Source: Serratia silvae
GTDB taxonomy: Bacteria; Pseudomonadota; Gammaproteobacteria; Enterobacterales; Enterobacteriaceae
Direction of reading: 5' to 3'
DNA length: 64,000 bases
Assembly: GCF_023282985.1 (NCBI RefSeq)
Contig: NZ_JAGQDC010000003.1
Coordinates: forward strand, 186,001 to 250,000
Made by a program: the position numbers and the translations under genes. Every line of letters starts with the position of its first letter. The stretch's first letter is position 1. Shown one piece after another: positions 54,038 through 63,401 of this stretch. The notes under the pieces were generated by a model, which saw only the letters and a program-made list of their open reading frames with translations, did not search any database and was not told the DNA's origin.

Positions 54038-55087
54038 TTAACTGGCAAACGGATCTTTGTGGTCATAGGAGCGTTGGTAAATATCGTCAGAAATCAGGTA
54101 TTGATAAATGTCGTCGACAATATCGATGCCATTCTTTTCACTTTCTATTTCACGAATATGGCTACCCTGGCCAGGATAGAGCACTTGTTTCACGCCAGGT
54201 GCCGGTTTGATTTCGTTCAGTTCTCTCATTACCTGGCTGATATGTTTGCGGAAAGTTGCTTCGTTGGTGAAATAGCTTGGGTTGAGCACGATATGCAGCT
54301 GGCCCAACTCCCGGCCTGCGCTTAAGTCGTGATACATCGAGCTGACGTGTTTACCGAACGGCAGGCCAAGCAACACGCCGGACAGAATATCAACCATCAT
54401 CATCAGGCCGTAGCCTTTTGGCCCGGCGATAGGCAACAGCCCGCTGACGGCGAAAGGATCGGTGGTGTTATTACCTTCGCTGTCTACTGCCCAGGTATCC
54501 GGGATTGGCACGTTGCGTGAGCGGGCGTCCAGCACTTTACCCCAGGCCTGAACCGTGGTGGCCATATCGAAGGTCATGATGTCGTCGCCTTCGGCCGGTG
54601 CCGAGAAGGCGATGGGGTTGGTGCCGTAATAAACCTCTGCGCCACCATAAGGGACGACCATCGGATCCGACTGACACACTGAGATGCCAATCATGCCTGC
54701 ATGGGAGGCCTGTTGCACAAAGTAAGACAGCGCGCCACTGTGGCCGATGCGGCGAACGCCTACTACCGCTACGCCGTTCTCTTTCGCCATTTCGATGGCG
54801 TGGTCCATACCCAGCTTGGCTGCGACGTGCCCGGCACCGTTGTCGCCATCAAATACTGCGCTGCAAGGGCCGGTTTTTTCAAAGGTGAAATGCGGGTTGT
54901 TATTGGTGCCGCCTTTGCTTATGCGTTCAGAATAATATTCCACCCTCACCGCGCCATGGGAATGGATCCCGCGCGCATCCGCATGGACCAAAACGTCCGC
55001 GACAATCCCGGCGTGTTCCTGGCTTAGGCCTGCAGAATGAATTTTATTTTGAATCAGTTGATGCAGTTGCTGCTTAGAGACTTTCAT
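54038..55087 (-). CDS. allD: Ureidoglycolate dehydrogenase (NAD+)
   Basis: Oxidises (S)-ureidoglycolate to oxalurate; 349 residues, as in E. coli. LDH2/MDH2-type fold: ADARGIHSHGAVRVEYYSERI, VVGVRRIGHSGALSYFVQQA, SDPMVVPYGGAEVYYGTNP, AGPKGYGLMMMVDILSG and a C-terminus DDIYQYLISDDIYQ. First gene of the allD-allC-MFS-allE unit, divergent from fdrA. It feeds oxalurate to the FdrA/YlbE/YlbF enzyme. Confidence 0.96.
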   Translation of the reverse strand: MKVSKQQLHQLIQNKIHSAGLSQEHAGIVADVLVHADARGIHSHGAVRVEYYSERISKGGTNNNPHFTFEKTGPCSAVFDGDNGAGHVAAKLGMDHAIEMAKENGVAVVGVRRIGHSGALSYFVQQASHAGMIGISVCQSDPMVVPYGGAEVYYGTNPIAFSAPAEGDDIMTFDMATTVQAWGKVLDARSRNVPIPDTWAVDSEGNNTTDPFAVSGLLPIAGPKGYGLMMMVDILSGVLLGLPFGKHVSSMYHDLSAGRELGQLHIVLNPSYFTNEATFRKHISQVMRELNEIKPAPGVKQVLYPGQGSHIREIESEKNGIDIVDDIYQYLISDDIYQRSYDHKDPFAS

Positions 55088-55451
55088 AGACAGTCCTTTC
55101 GTTACTACGGTTTATTTAAACTATCTCTGGTATGTAATGTATAAATCTTAGGGCTAAATAATGTGATCCAGACAGCTATTGTTTTATTGGCTTAAATTTT
55201 CATTGAATAGCATTATCATTGTTAGATTATTTTTAACAAAGCACCGTGTTTCTGATGATTGAATTCAATTAATCCCCGCTGGACTTGATGATTTTTTCTA
55301 ACAATAGGCAAAGTGTGATGGGACTCACCTTCGTCAACAGATTTTATTTGTAGCTTGGCCAACAAGAATATGGGGTCTGAAATAAATAGGTTACTAAAAA
55401 TATCTGAAAACGCCCATTGCGAAGTTCACATGCTGTTTTAAGGATATCACT
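55088..55451. other. allD-fdrA divergent intergenic region
   Basis: 364 AT-rich bases with the promoters of two divergent operons. In E. coli AllS activates here; no AllR-type TGGAAAA/TTTTCCA palindrome is visible in this stretch. No gene is seen. Confidence 0.6.
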
Positions 55452-57119
55452 ATGATCCATGCTTTTATAAAGAAAGGGAGCTTTCAGGATTCCGTCAGCC
55501 TGATGCTAATTTCCCGTAAGCTCAGCGAATCACCCAACGTCGAAGAAATATCGGTCATGATGGGGACGCCGGCCAATAAATCCTTACTTGAAGCGACCGG
55601 CTTCTGGCATCCGCAATTCAGTGAAGCGACCCCCAATGATATTTGCGTGGCCATCAAGGCGGAATCTGCCGATGACAGCATCACCGCACAGATCGGCGAA
55701 GCATTAGACCTGGCATTGAAAGCCATTGCCCAGGGGCAGCAGGGCGGTAAACGCCTGCTCAAGGCACGCAGTTGGCGCATGGCGCGGCAAAAGCTACCGG
55801 ATGCCAATATGGTGTTGATCTCCATAGCTGGAGAATATGCCGCGGAGCTGGCCGATCAGGCGCTGGACGATGGCTGCAACGTGATGATGTTTTCCGACAA
55901 CGTCAGCGTCGAGCAGGAAGTGGCGCTAAAAACCAAGGCGCGCGACAAAGGCCTGATCGTGATGGGGCCAGACTGCGGCACGGCCAATATTGCCGGGGCA
56001 CCGCTGGCCTTTGCCAACGTCGCACCCAAAGGCATGATCGGCATCATTGGCGCTTCGGGAACGGGTATCCAGGAGCTGACCTCACAAATTACCCTGGCCG
56101 GGCAGGGCATTTCTCACGCCATTGGCTTGGGCGGGCGTGATTTAACCGCCGAAATCGGTGGTATCAGCGCTATCACCGCACTGCGTATGTTGGCGGCCGA
56201 TCCACAAAGCCAGGTGTTGGCGTTTGTCTCCAAGCCTCCGGCCGAAGCGGTGCGTCAACGGGTTATCGATGAGATGAAGACCCTTGGCAAACCGGTGGTC
56301 GCGTTGTTCCTTGGCGCCAAGAACGCACTGAAGCAGGAAGATAACATCACCTTCGCCACTACATTGGATGAGGCTGCACGCCTGGCAGCGATGTTGGCAA
56401 ACGTGCAGCAAATGGCCGCACAGCAACCTGCGGTATGCGGTGGCAAAATCTCTGGTTTGTACGCCGGTGGCACGTTGGCGGCGGAATGCGCCATGTTGCT
56501 GGCCGATCGGCTGGGCGTGGAGGCCGACAGCAAGCATCAACACGGCTCAATGCTCAACGCTGAGGGGCACCGCATTATCGATATGGGGGACGATTTCTAC
56601 ACCCAGGGCAAACCGCACCCGATGATCGACCCCTCCACCCGCAATCAGGAAATCGCTCGCCTTGCTCAGCAGCCGCAGATTGGCGTGCTGCTGTTGGATG
56701 TGGTGATCGGCTATGGCGCCCAGGAAGATCCCGCAGATTCCTTGGCTACCGAAGTAAAACGCGTACGCGAAAAGCGTGGTGCGGCCCATCCGCTGGCAGT
56801 TATCGCCACGGTGACAGGCACCGAACAAGATCCCCAGCAGCGTTCCAAACAGATTGCCACGCTCAACGAGGCGGGCATTGCCGTGATGAATTCGCTGCCC
56901 GAAGCGGTAGCGCTGGCCTGCCAGTTAATCGCCCCGCCTGCGCTGGGTACTAACGAACCCGCACCCGCTATGCTGGCCGGTGTTTCCGTGATCAATGCAG
57001 GCCTGCGTAGCTTTGCCGACGATCTGCAAACCAACGAAATTTCAGTGGTGCATTACCAATGGGCCCCGGTGGCCGGTGGTAATCAACGATTGGCTAACAT
57101 ACTGAAAAATTTAAAGTAA
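55452..57119 (+). CDS. fdrA: FdrA (AllF), oxamate carbamoyltransferase subunit
   Basis: 555 residues, as in E. coli. Resembles succinyl-CoA synthetase alpha: N-terminal MIHAFIKKGSFQDSVSLMLI, nucleotide-type GIIGASGTGIQELTSQI, LGGRDLTAEIGGISAITAL and the later DVVIGYGAQEDPADSLA. With YlbE and YlbF it has been assigned to oxamate (oxalurate) transcarbamylase, which splits oxalurate to oxamate and carbamoyl phosphate. First gene of a plus-strand operon, followed 9 bases later by ylbE. Confidence 0.95.
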   Translation: MIHAFIKKGSFQDSVSLMLISRKLSESPNVEEISVMMGTPANKSLLEATGFWHPQFSEATPNDICVAIKAESADDSITAQIGEALDLALKAIAQGQQGGKRLLKARSWRMARQKLPDANMVLISIAGEYAAELADQALDDGCNVMMFSDNVSVEQEVALKTKARDKGLIVMGPDCGTANIAGAPLAFANVAPKGMIGIIGASGTGIQELTSQITLAGQGISHAIGLGGRDLTAEIGGISAITALRMLAADPQSQVLAFVSKPPAEAVRQRVIDEMKTLGKPVVALFLGAKNALKQEDNITFATTLDEAARLAAMLANVQQMAAQQPAVCGGKISGLYAGGTLAAECAMLLADRLGVEADSKHQHGSMLNAEGHRIIDMGDDFYTQGKPHPMIDPSTRNQEIARLAQQPQIGVLLLDVVIGYGAQEDPADSLATEVKRVREKRGAAHPLAVIATVTGTEQDPQQRSKQIATLNEAGIAVMNSLPEAVALACQLIAPPALGTNEPAPAMLAGVSVINAGLRSFADDLQTNEISVVHYQWAPVAGGNQRLANILKNLK

Positions 57120-57128
57120 GGGATTGAT

Positions 57129-58394
57129 ATGTACGCAACTATTGAACAAGCAAACGCTGCCGTTATCGCCAGGATCCGTGAAGCCCGCCCACATTGGCAG
57201 GATGTTGATTTAGCTAAAAACCTGATCCCGCAGTTGGCACAGGGGAGAAAACTGCTGCACGCCGGCCCGCCGGTCACCTGGGCGGAAATGAGCGGCCCGG
57301 TACGCGGTGCCTGCATTGGGGCCTGCTTGTTTGAGCAGTGGGCCGAAAGTGAGCAGCAGGCGTTGGCGCTGCTGGAAAAGGGTGAGATTGAATTCATCCC
57401 TTGCCATAACGTCAGTGCCGTTGGCCCGATGGGGGGCATCACCTCGGCGCATATGCCGCTGGTGGTGGTGAAAAACACCGTTCATGGCAACCATGCCTAC
57501 TGCAACCTGAACGAAGGGATCGGTAAGGTGATGCGCTTTGGAGCCTATGGGCCAGACGTGCAGGCTCGCCTGTGTTGGATGCGTGACTCATTGGCACCGG
57601 TACTGAAAGAGGTACTGGCCACCTTTGATGAGGGGATTGACCTCACCGCCGTCATGGCTCAGGCCATCACCATGGGGGACGAGTTCCACCAGCGTAATAT
57701 CGCGGCGTCGGCGCTGCTGATGCGTCTGTTAGCCCCTAAAATCAGCCTGCTTGAGCGGGACAACGTTGAGTTGGCCAAGGTCATGCAATTCCTCAGCATT
57801 ACCGACCAGTTCTTCCTCAACCTGGCGATGGCCTATTGCAAGGCGGCCATGGATGCCGGGGCCGAGATTAAGCAAGGCACCATCGTGACGGTGATGACCC
57901 GTAACGGCAAAAACTTTGGCGTCAAGATCAGCGGCATGGGCGACCAATGGTTTACCGCGCCGGTCAATACGCCGGAAGGCCTGTTCTTCTCCGGCTATAG
58001 CCAGGCTGACGCCAACCCGGATATTGGCGATAGCGCCATTACCGAGACCTTCGGCATTGGCGGTGCGGCCATGGTTGCTGCGCCTGGTGTGACCCGCTTT
58101 GTCGGTGCCGCCGGTGGCATGAGTGCCGCGACCGATATCTCTGAAGAGATGGCCGAAATTTACCTGGAACGCAACATGATGCTGCAAATCCCAACCTGGG
58201 ATTTCCAGGGTGCTTGCTTGGGGCTGGACGCCCGCCGGGTGGTGGAAACGGGTATCACGCCATTGATCAACACCGGGATTGCCCACCGTGAAGCCGGGGT
58301 TGGGCAGATTGGTGCTGGTACCGTGCGTGCTCCATTGGGCTGTTTTGAAAAAGCCATCGAAGCACTGGCAGAAAAACTGGGTATCAGCGCGTAA
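57129..58394 (+). CDS. ylbE: YlbE (AllG), DUF1116, oxamate carbamoyltransferase subunit
   Basis: 421 residues, DUF1116 family. Conserved stretches PPVTWAEMSGPVRGACIGACLFEQWA, PCHNVSAVGPMGGITSAHMP, HGNHAYCNLNEGIGKVMRFGAYG and VMTRNGKNFGVKISGMGDQWF are present. 9 bases after fdrA and 43 bases before ylbF, with an 8-bp hairpin at 58405-58424 in the gap. A subunit role with FdrA is taken from work on E. coli; it cannot be read from sequence alone. Confidence 0.94.
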   Translation: MYATIEQANAAVIARIREARPHWQDVDLAKNLIPQLAQGRKLLHAGPPVTWAEMSGPVRGACIGACLFEQWAESEQQALALLEKGEIEFIPCHNVSAVGPMGGITSAHMPLVVVKNTVHGNHAYCNLNEGIGKVMRFGAYGPDVQARLCWMRDSLAPVLKEVLATFDEGIDLTAVMAQAITMGDEFHQRNIAASALLMRLLAPKISLLERDNVELAKVMQFLSITDQFFLNLAMAYCKAAMDAGAEIKQGTIVTVMTRNGKNFGVKISGMGDQWFTAPVNTPEGLFFSGYSQADANPDIGDSAITETFGIGGAAMVAAPGVTRFVGAAGGMSAATDISEEMAEIYLERNMMLQIPTWDFQGACLGLDARRVVETGITPLINTGIAHREAGVGQIGAGTVRAPLGCFEKAIEALAEKLGISA

Positions 58395-58404
58395 CAACCA
58401 GTTC

Positions 58405-58424
58405 GCCCGGAGGCAACTCCGGGC
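58405..58424 (+). other. Intercistronic hairpin ylbE-ylbF
   Basis: Perfect 8-bp stem GCCCGGAG/CTCCGGGC with tetraloop GCAA, between ylbE and ylbF, without a T tract. Such stable GNRA hairpins typically stabilise or set the ratio of operon mRNA segments. Confidence 0.6.
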
Positions 58425-58437
58425 TGGGGAGCAAGTT

Positions 58438-59256
58438 ATGGACATCACCACGTTAGCCGTTAGCCGCTATGCCACGCAAGATTATGGTCCGTTACGCTGC
58501 GTGGGGCGTTTCAACAATGCCATCAACTTTCTCTCGCCTAACGATCGGCTACTGACGCTGCACCGTGAAGGGCGCGGGCTTAGCCCGATGGGCTGGGAAA
58601 TTGGCGATGACGATTTCGACGAAATCTTTGACAGCTTGCCAGCGGCCCAGTATTGCCAGCTTTCATCGACGGGGATCGAACTGGAGGACATTGCCATCAA
58701 CCGCCAGGGGAGGTGTTTGGATCTCTGCCTGAAGGTGTGCGGGGAAATTGCGCTGCCGCCATTGGCCGTCGCGCTGGCCGATGTTGCCGACCATACCGGC
58801 CTGTTTGGCCGCCTGGAGAGCCTCGTTGACCAGCCGCATTGTCTGGAGATCCGCGAGCTACAGCAGCACTTTACCGCCTGGTTGCTGGGGCAGAAAGTTG
58901 ACTGGAGCACCGTGCTTGGCAAAGGGCCAGGTTTGACGCCAAGCAATGACGACACGGTGTTGGGCATGTTGCTGGCGGCTCATCTCGATAGCCGCGTAGA
59001 TGTCACAAGGTTACCGTCCTTTTTTGCCGCTAGCCAACCGTTAAACCAGTTGACCACCTTGGTCAGCGTCCACTATTTGCAGTTTGCCGAGCAGGGGATC
59101 TTCTCAACCCCGGTACAACTCCTGGCACGCGCCTTACTCAGGCCCAAAGAATTACCCGCGGCCATCAACGATATGTTGGCAACTGGGCATTTTTCCGGTG
59201 CGGATACGCTATTGGGCGTCTGGCTGGGCGTCATGGCAATCAATCGTCTTTATTAG
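58438..59256 (+). CDS. ylbF: YlbF (AllH), DUF2877, oxamate carbamoyltransferase subunit
   Basis: 272 residues from ATG 58438 (GGGGAG upstream); a longer in-frame start at 58279 is inside ylbE. The DUF2877 motif GKGPGLTPSNDDTVLGMLLAA and the C-terminal ATGHFSGADTLLGVWLG are clear. Third gene of the fdrA operon. The 126-base palindromic repeat follows it, before the carbamate kinase. Confidence 0.93.
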   Translation: MDITTLAVSRYATQDYGPLRCVGRFNNAINFLSPNDRLLTLHREGRGLSPMGWEIGDDDFDEIFDSLPAAQYCQLSSTGIELEDIAINRQGRCLDLCLKVCGEIALPPLAVALADVADHTGLFGRLESLVDQPHCLEIRELQQHFTAWLLGQKVDWSTVLGKGPGLTPSNDDTVLGMLLAAHLDSRVDVTRLPSFFAASQPLNQLTTLVSVHYLQFAEQGIFSTPVQLLARALLRPKELPAAINDMLATGHFSGADTLLGVWLGVMAINRLY

Positions 59257-59300
59257 TTTTTTTAATCTGAAACTGAAAAAGCACTGAATTTATCCAATAC

Positions 59301-59426
59301 ATACCCTATGGATTTCGAGTCGCAGCTAGGCGCCAAGCTATCTCATCCCCAGGCGCTTACGTTTAGTAAGTGACTGGGGTGAGATAGTGCAGCTAACAAC
59401 GCTGCAGCTCGAAAGACGACGGGTAT
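59301..59426. repeat. 126-base palindromic intergenic repeat
   Basis: A near-palindromic element with ends ATACCC/GGGTAT and nested arms: TTTCGAG/CTCGAAA, CTATCTCATCCCCAG/CTGGGGTGAGATAG, and a centre CTTAC-GTTTA-GTAAG. It can fold into one long hairpin. Elements of this form are frequent in intergenic regions of Serratia, Yersinia and related genera and look like non-autonomous miniature elements. Only one copy is seen in this window. It separates ylbF from the carbamate kinase gene. Confidence 0.8.
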
Positions 59427-59443
59427 TAAATACAGGTATCTGA

Positions 59444-60346
59444 ATGGAAACGTTAGTAATTGCCTTAGGGGGCAATGCCCTGTTAAAGCGTGGCGCGGTG
59501 TTATCTGCAGAGAATCAATACCAGAGCATTGCGTTAATCGCCGATGCCATTGGCAAACTGGCCAAGAAATACCGCATCGCCATCGTGCACGGTAACGGCC
59601 CACAGGTGGGGCTGTTGGCGCTGCAGAACCTGGCCTATCGCGATGTTCCCCCTTACCCGCTGGACATTCTGGTGGCGGAAAGCCAGGGCATGATCGGTTA
59701 TATGCTGGCCCAGCAGCTAGGGGCGTTCCATCCTGCCCAGCCGGTGTCCACGTTGCTGACTCGCGTCTTGGTAGACAGCGAAGATCCGGCGTATCGGGAA
59801 CCCAGCAAATTTATCGGGCCGGTTTATGAGCCGCAGCAGCAAGCCGAGCTGGAGCAAAAATATGGCTGGAGCATGAAGCTGGATGGGAAATACCTGCGCC
59901 GGGTAGTGCCTTCCCCTGAACCAAAAAAGATTATCGATATTGAAGCCATCAATCTGCTGTTGGCGAAAAACCACATCGTGATTTGCAACGGCGGTGGCGG
60001 TGTTCCGATGGTGGCCAGCGCAGAGGGAATGGTCGGCAGCGAAGCGGTGATCGACAAGGATCTTGCCTCTGCGCTACTGGCCGAAGCCCTGGATGCCGAT
60101 CACCTGGTGATCCTAACCGACGCGGACGCGGTGTATCAGCACTGGGGCACCCCGCAGCAAAAAGCCATTCGTTCGGCCACCACCCAAGAGCTGGCACCGA
60201 TGGCGGTAGCCGATGGCTCGATGGGGCCAAAAATCATGGCGGTCAACCGCTTTGTGCAGCGTAGCGGCAAGGTGGCACATATCGGCGCTTTGCAAGACAT
60301 CGAGTCGGTACTGGCAGGCACCGCGGGGACATTAATTACGCCGTAA
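59444..60346 (+). CDS. arcC: Carbamate kinase (AllK/YbcF)
   Basis: Transfers phosphate from carbamoyl phosphate to ADP, making ATP; 300 residues. Amino-acid-kinase fold: METLVIALGGNALLKRG, IVHGNGPQVGLLALQN, ICNGGGGVPMV, VIDKDLASALLAEAL, DADAVY and the C-terminal GTAGTLITP. Last enzymatic step of anaerobic allantoin use: the oxamate transcarbamylase supplies carbamoyl phosphate. Orthologue of E. coli YbcF; follows the palindromic repeat. Confidence 0.94.
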   Translation: METLVIALGGNALLKRGAVLSAENQYQSIALIADAIGKLAKKYRIAIVHGNGPQVGLLALQNLAYRDVPPYPLDILVAESQGMIGYMLAQQLGAFHPAQPVSTLLTRVLVDSEDPAYREPSKFIGPVYEPQQQAELEQKYGWSMKLDGKYLRRVVPSPEPKKIIDIEAINLLLAKNHIVICNGGGGVPMVASAEGMVGSEAVIDKDLASALLAEALDADHLVILTDADAVYQHWGTPQQKAIRSATTQELAPMAVADGSMGPKIMAVNRFVQRSGKVAHIGALQDIESVLAGTAGTLITP

Positions 60347-60383
60347 TACTGGATGGGCCTAGCGGCCCATCAACCAAGGGAAA

Positions 60384-61616
60384 ATGAATATGCAAACTAT
60401 AAAAACAGAGCGAATGCCCTATTGGATTAAAACCGTCGTGATCTTCTTCCTCGGCTGGGTCGTTATCTATGCCGGGCGTTCAGTTCTTAGCCCCATCATG
60501 CCGCAGATCCAAACCGAGTTCGGGTTGTCAAAAAGCCATTTGGGCTTAATCAGCAGCCTGTTCTTTCTGACCTACACCATTTTACAGGTGCCTGCGGGGC
60601 TATTGGGCGACCGCTTGGGCAGAAAACGTATTCTGGTCAGCGGCTTTATGCTGTTTGCGCTGTTTATCGCTGCCGTCAGCATCTCATCCAACTTTCTGAT
60701 TTTCATCGTGCTGTGGATGCTGACCGGCGCTTCACAAGGCGTCTATTATGGCCCGCAGTATGCGCTTTCTTCCGAGGCCATCCCCAAGAAATGGATCACC
60801 TTGGGCAGTGCGGTGATCGGCAGTGGCATGTCGTTTGGTATCGCGTTGGGGTATTACCTTTCCAGCTTTATGATCGAGCATTTTCATACTTCGTGGAAGA
60901 TGCCGTTCCTGGCGATGGCGGTACCGGTATTGATTGTGGCGCTGCTGATGCTGTTTTTCATTCGGGAAAAAGCACCGCAAAGTGCCAGCGATACTCCAGT
61001 AGCGACGGCAGCAAAGAGCGAATTCAGTTTTCTGGATCTGTTTAAAAACCGTAACCTGCTGATGGCCTACATCACCATCTTTTGTTCGATCTACGGCTTC
61101 TTCGTGATCATTACCTGGCTGCCGTATTATCTGCAAAAAGAGCGCGGCATGGATATCGTGCATGCTGCCAGCATCGCCTCTATCGTGCCGTGGATCTCGG
61201 TGTTGGGGACGCTGATTTGCAGCTATATCTCCGACAAACTGGGCCGCAGAAAACCGGTGGTGCTGTTTATGCTGCCTTTCTCACTGCTGGCGATCTTCGG
61301 CATCGTCTATTCCACCAGTGAAGCGGCGCTGATTGGCGTATTGGTGCTGTATGGCTTTATCGGCAAAATCAGCCTCAACCCGGTACTGATCGCACTGGTG
61401 GCAGACAACGCCCCGCGTGCCGCGCTCAGTACCGCTTTCGGGCTGTATAACTTCTTTGGTATGGCGGCGTCGATTTTTGCGCCTTACGTGACCGGCTTTA
61501 TTGCCGACAGCACGGGGACGCTGAATGCGGGCTTCTATTTTGCCGCGATGATCACGGTGGTGGGCTTTATCGCCATGTTGTTTGTCAAAGAGGGGAAACC
61601 GGCGCAGGAGGCTTGA
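60384..61616 (+). CDS. MFS transporter downstream of carbamate kinase
   Basis: 410-residue inner-membrane transporter with about twelve membrane segments. FLGWVVIYAGRSVLSPIMPQI in TM1, GDRLGRKRILVSGF after TM2, SSEAIPKKWITLGSAVIGSG after TM4 and LVADNAPRAALSTAFGLYNFFG match the paralogue at 51396-52673. It lies 37 bases after the carbamate kinase in the same direction, so is probably in the fdrA operon. Export of oxamate or import of a ureide is inferred from context. Confidence 0.88.
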   Translation: MNMQTIKTERMPYWIKTVVIFFLGWVVIYAGRSVLSPIMPQIQTEFGLSKSHLGLISSLFFLTYTILQVPAGLLGDRLGRKRILVSGFMLFALFIAAVSISSNFLIFIVLWMLTGASQGVYYGPQYALSSEAIPKKWITLGSAVIGSGMSFGIALGYYLSSFMIEHFHTSWKMPFLAMAVPVLIVALLMLFFIREKAPQSASDTPVATAAKSEFSFLDLFKNRNLLMAYITIFCSIYGFFVIITWLPYYLQKERGMDIVHAASIASIVPWISVLGTLICSYISDKLGRRKPVVLFMLPFSLLAIFGIVYSTSEAALIGVLVLYGFIGKISLNPVLIALVADNAPRAALSTAFGLYNFFGMAASIFAPYVTGFIADSTGTLNAGFYFAAMITVVGFIAMLFVKEGKPAQEA

Positions 61617-61659
61617 TGTTTGATGCAGGGCGCAACCGTGCGGCTGCGCCCAAGTTCGA

Positions 61660-62514
61660 TTAGTACAGCAATGAATACAGCTGGCGGCGATACTTGGCGG
61701 CCAGCGCATCGCCAGTCCCCAGTGCGGCCAGAATATCCATCAAGGTCTTGCGGGCGCTACCGTTAGCCGCCGCCAGATCCTTTTTCAGATGACCCATCAG
61801 TAATTCCAGCGCCTCTTCGTTACGGCCAACCTGATGTAACTGCAAGGCTAGTTGCACGGCCAGCTCGACGTTTTCCGGCTGTTGCTGAACCTGCTGTTGC
61901 AACTGCTGAATTTCCGGCGTATCGGCGGCCTGCTTCATCAACTCAATCTGCGCGACCAGGCCGAGGTAACGGGTATCACGATCCTGCAATGGGATAGTCG
62001 CCAGCACCGCTTCGGCATCATCCGTCTTGTTCAGGGCGATCTGGGTTTCAGCCAACGTCAGGCCGATATCGCTGCGCTGATTGCTGAGACTCCAGGCATC
62101 TTTCAGCAAAGGCAGAGCTTCTGCAGCACGGTCTTCCTGTAACAGTTCGGTGGCTTCTGCCAGCTTGAGGTCTTCGGCTTTTGGCAGGAAACGCTGCAGG
62201 AATTCGCGGATCATCTCTTCCGGCTGCGGCCCTTGGAAACCATCAACCGGCTGACCATCCTTGAACAGATAGACGGTTGGCAGGGAACGTAGGCCAAACT
62301 GGGCGGCGATTGCCTGCTCGGCATCGCAATCCACCTTCGCCAGAACGAACTGACCTGCGTATTCCGCTGCCAGTTTATCCAGTATCGGGGTGAGTTGCAG
62401 GCAGTGCTGGCTGCGATCTGACCAGAAGTAGAACAGCACCGGCTGGGACATGGACTGTTCCAGCGTTTGGTGCAGGTTAGTTTCGTTAATATCAACAACG
62501 GCTTGAGCTAGCAT
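61660..62514 (-). CDS. cnoX: Chaperedoxin CnoX (YbbN)
   Basis: Thioredoxin-like domain plus tetratricopeptide repeats; 284 residues, E. coli length. The active-site region reads [13 protein letters not shown], with Ser in place of the first Cys of CxxC, as in E. coli CnoX, which is redox-inactive as a thioredoxin but protects proteins from oxidation and hands them to GroEL. TPR part: [19 protein letters not shown] and [18 protein letters not shown]. Marks the return of the backbone order after the all cluster. Confidence 0.96.
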   Translation of the reverse strand: MLAQAVVDINETNLHQTLEQSMSQPVLFYFWSDRSQHCLQLTPILDKLAAEYAGQFVLAKVDCDAEQAIAAQFGLRSLPTVYLFKDGQPVDGFQGPQPEEMIREFLQRFLPKAEDLKLAEATELLQEDRAAEALPLLKDAWSLSNQRSDIGLTLAETQIALNKTDDAEAVLATIPLQDRDTRYLGLVAQIELMKQAADTPEIQQLQQQVQQQPENVELAVQLALQLHQVGRNEEALELLMGHLKKDLAAANGSARKTLMDILAALGTGDALAAKYRRQLYSLLY

Positions 62515-62599
62515 GGTTTCTCTCTAATCTGATCTTGCGGAGCCAATGTATTCTAGATGGGGGCAAAGCGGCGCGCTTCAACCCTTGGTCCCCGTTTGC

Positions 62600-63376
62600 T
62601 TAACCATTACTGCGCAATAGCCAGTCCAGCGCACGTCCCGGCAACAGGCGGCGCAGGATGCTCATGGTATGTGCCAGTAGGGTGACCGGATAGCGTAGCT
62701 TGGCTTTGGGACTTTCCAGCGCGTGGCGCAGCTTTGGTAACACCGCATCGGCAGGCAGCGTCAAACGCTTGGCGATGCTCGGGTTGTGCACCGGTTTATC
62801 GCTCTGCGCCTGATTGACGTTCTGGGTGAAGTGGGTTGTTAGCGGGCCTGGCTCGATCAGGCTGACCTGAATACCGCTGCCGTGTAACTCCATACGCAAC
62901 GCATCTGACCAGGCTTCCAGCGCAAATTTGCTGGCGGCATAGGCCCCACGTCCGGCGCTGGAGATTAACCCCATCACCGAACTGGTCTGAATAATGCGCC
63001 CTTCGCCGTGCGGCATCATGGCTGGCAGTAGTAACTGGGTGAGCTGGTGGGTACCAAACAGGTTGGCGGAGAATTGCCGTTCCAACTGGTGGCGTGAAAT
63101 CGAGCTGAGTGGGCCGTAAACGCCGAAACCGGCATTGTTGAACAGGCCGTACAGCCGCCCGTTGGTCAGCTCGATCACCTGTGCGGCGGCGCGTTCTACG
63201 CTGGCGCTATCGTCCAAATCCAGCTCAATGCCTTCCAACCCAAGCTGGCGCATATTTTCCACGTCTTCCGGTTTACGGCAGGCGGCCAGCACGCGATAGC
63301 CACGGTTACGCAGATCTTGCGCTGCAATCAGTCCTATCCCGCTGGAACAGCCGGTTATCAATACTGCTTTTTGCAT
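62600..63376 (-). CDS. ybbO: SDR-family oxidoreductase YbbO
   Basis: Short-chain dehydrogenase of 258 residues. NADP motif ITGCSSGIGLIAAQDL at the N-terminus, NNAGFGV, catalytic Ser in IIQTSSVMGLISS and YxxxK in GAYAASKFALEAWSDAL. E. coli YbbO is a broad aldehyde reductase. Followed by cnoX and preceded by tesA (whose 5' end is cut by the window). Confidence 0.94.
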   Translation of the reverse strand: MQKAVLITGCSSGIGLIAAQDLRNRGYRVLAACRKPEDVENMRQLGLEGIELDLDDSASVERAAAQVIELTNGRLYGLFNNAGFGVYGPLSSISRHQLERQFSANLFGTHQLTQLLLPAMMPHGEGRIIQTSSVMGLISSAGRGAYAASKFALEAWSDALRMELHGSGIQVSLIEPGPLTTHFTQNVNQAQSDKPVHNPSIAKRLTLPADAVLPKLRHALESPKAKLRYPVTLLAHTMSILRRLLPGRALDWLLRSNG

Positions 63377-63401
63377 AACTTTACCTAGTCGATAACCCTA
63401 T

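Noticed and set aside
57729-58451. 240-codon minus-strand frame opposite ylbE
   Set aside because: Shadow of the conserved DUF1116 gene in a GC-rich stretch.
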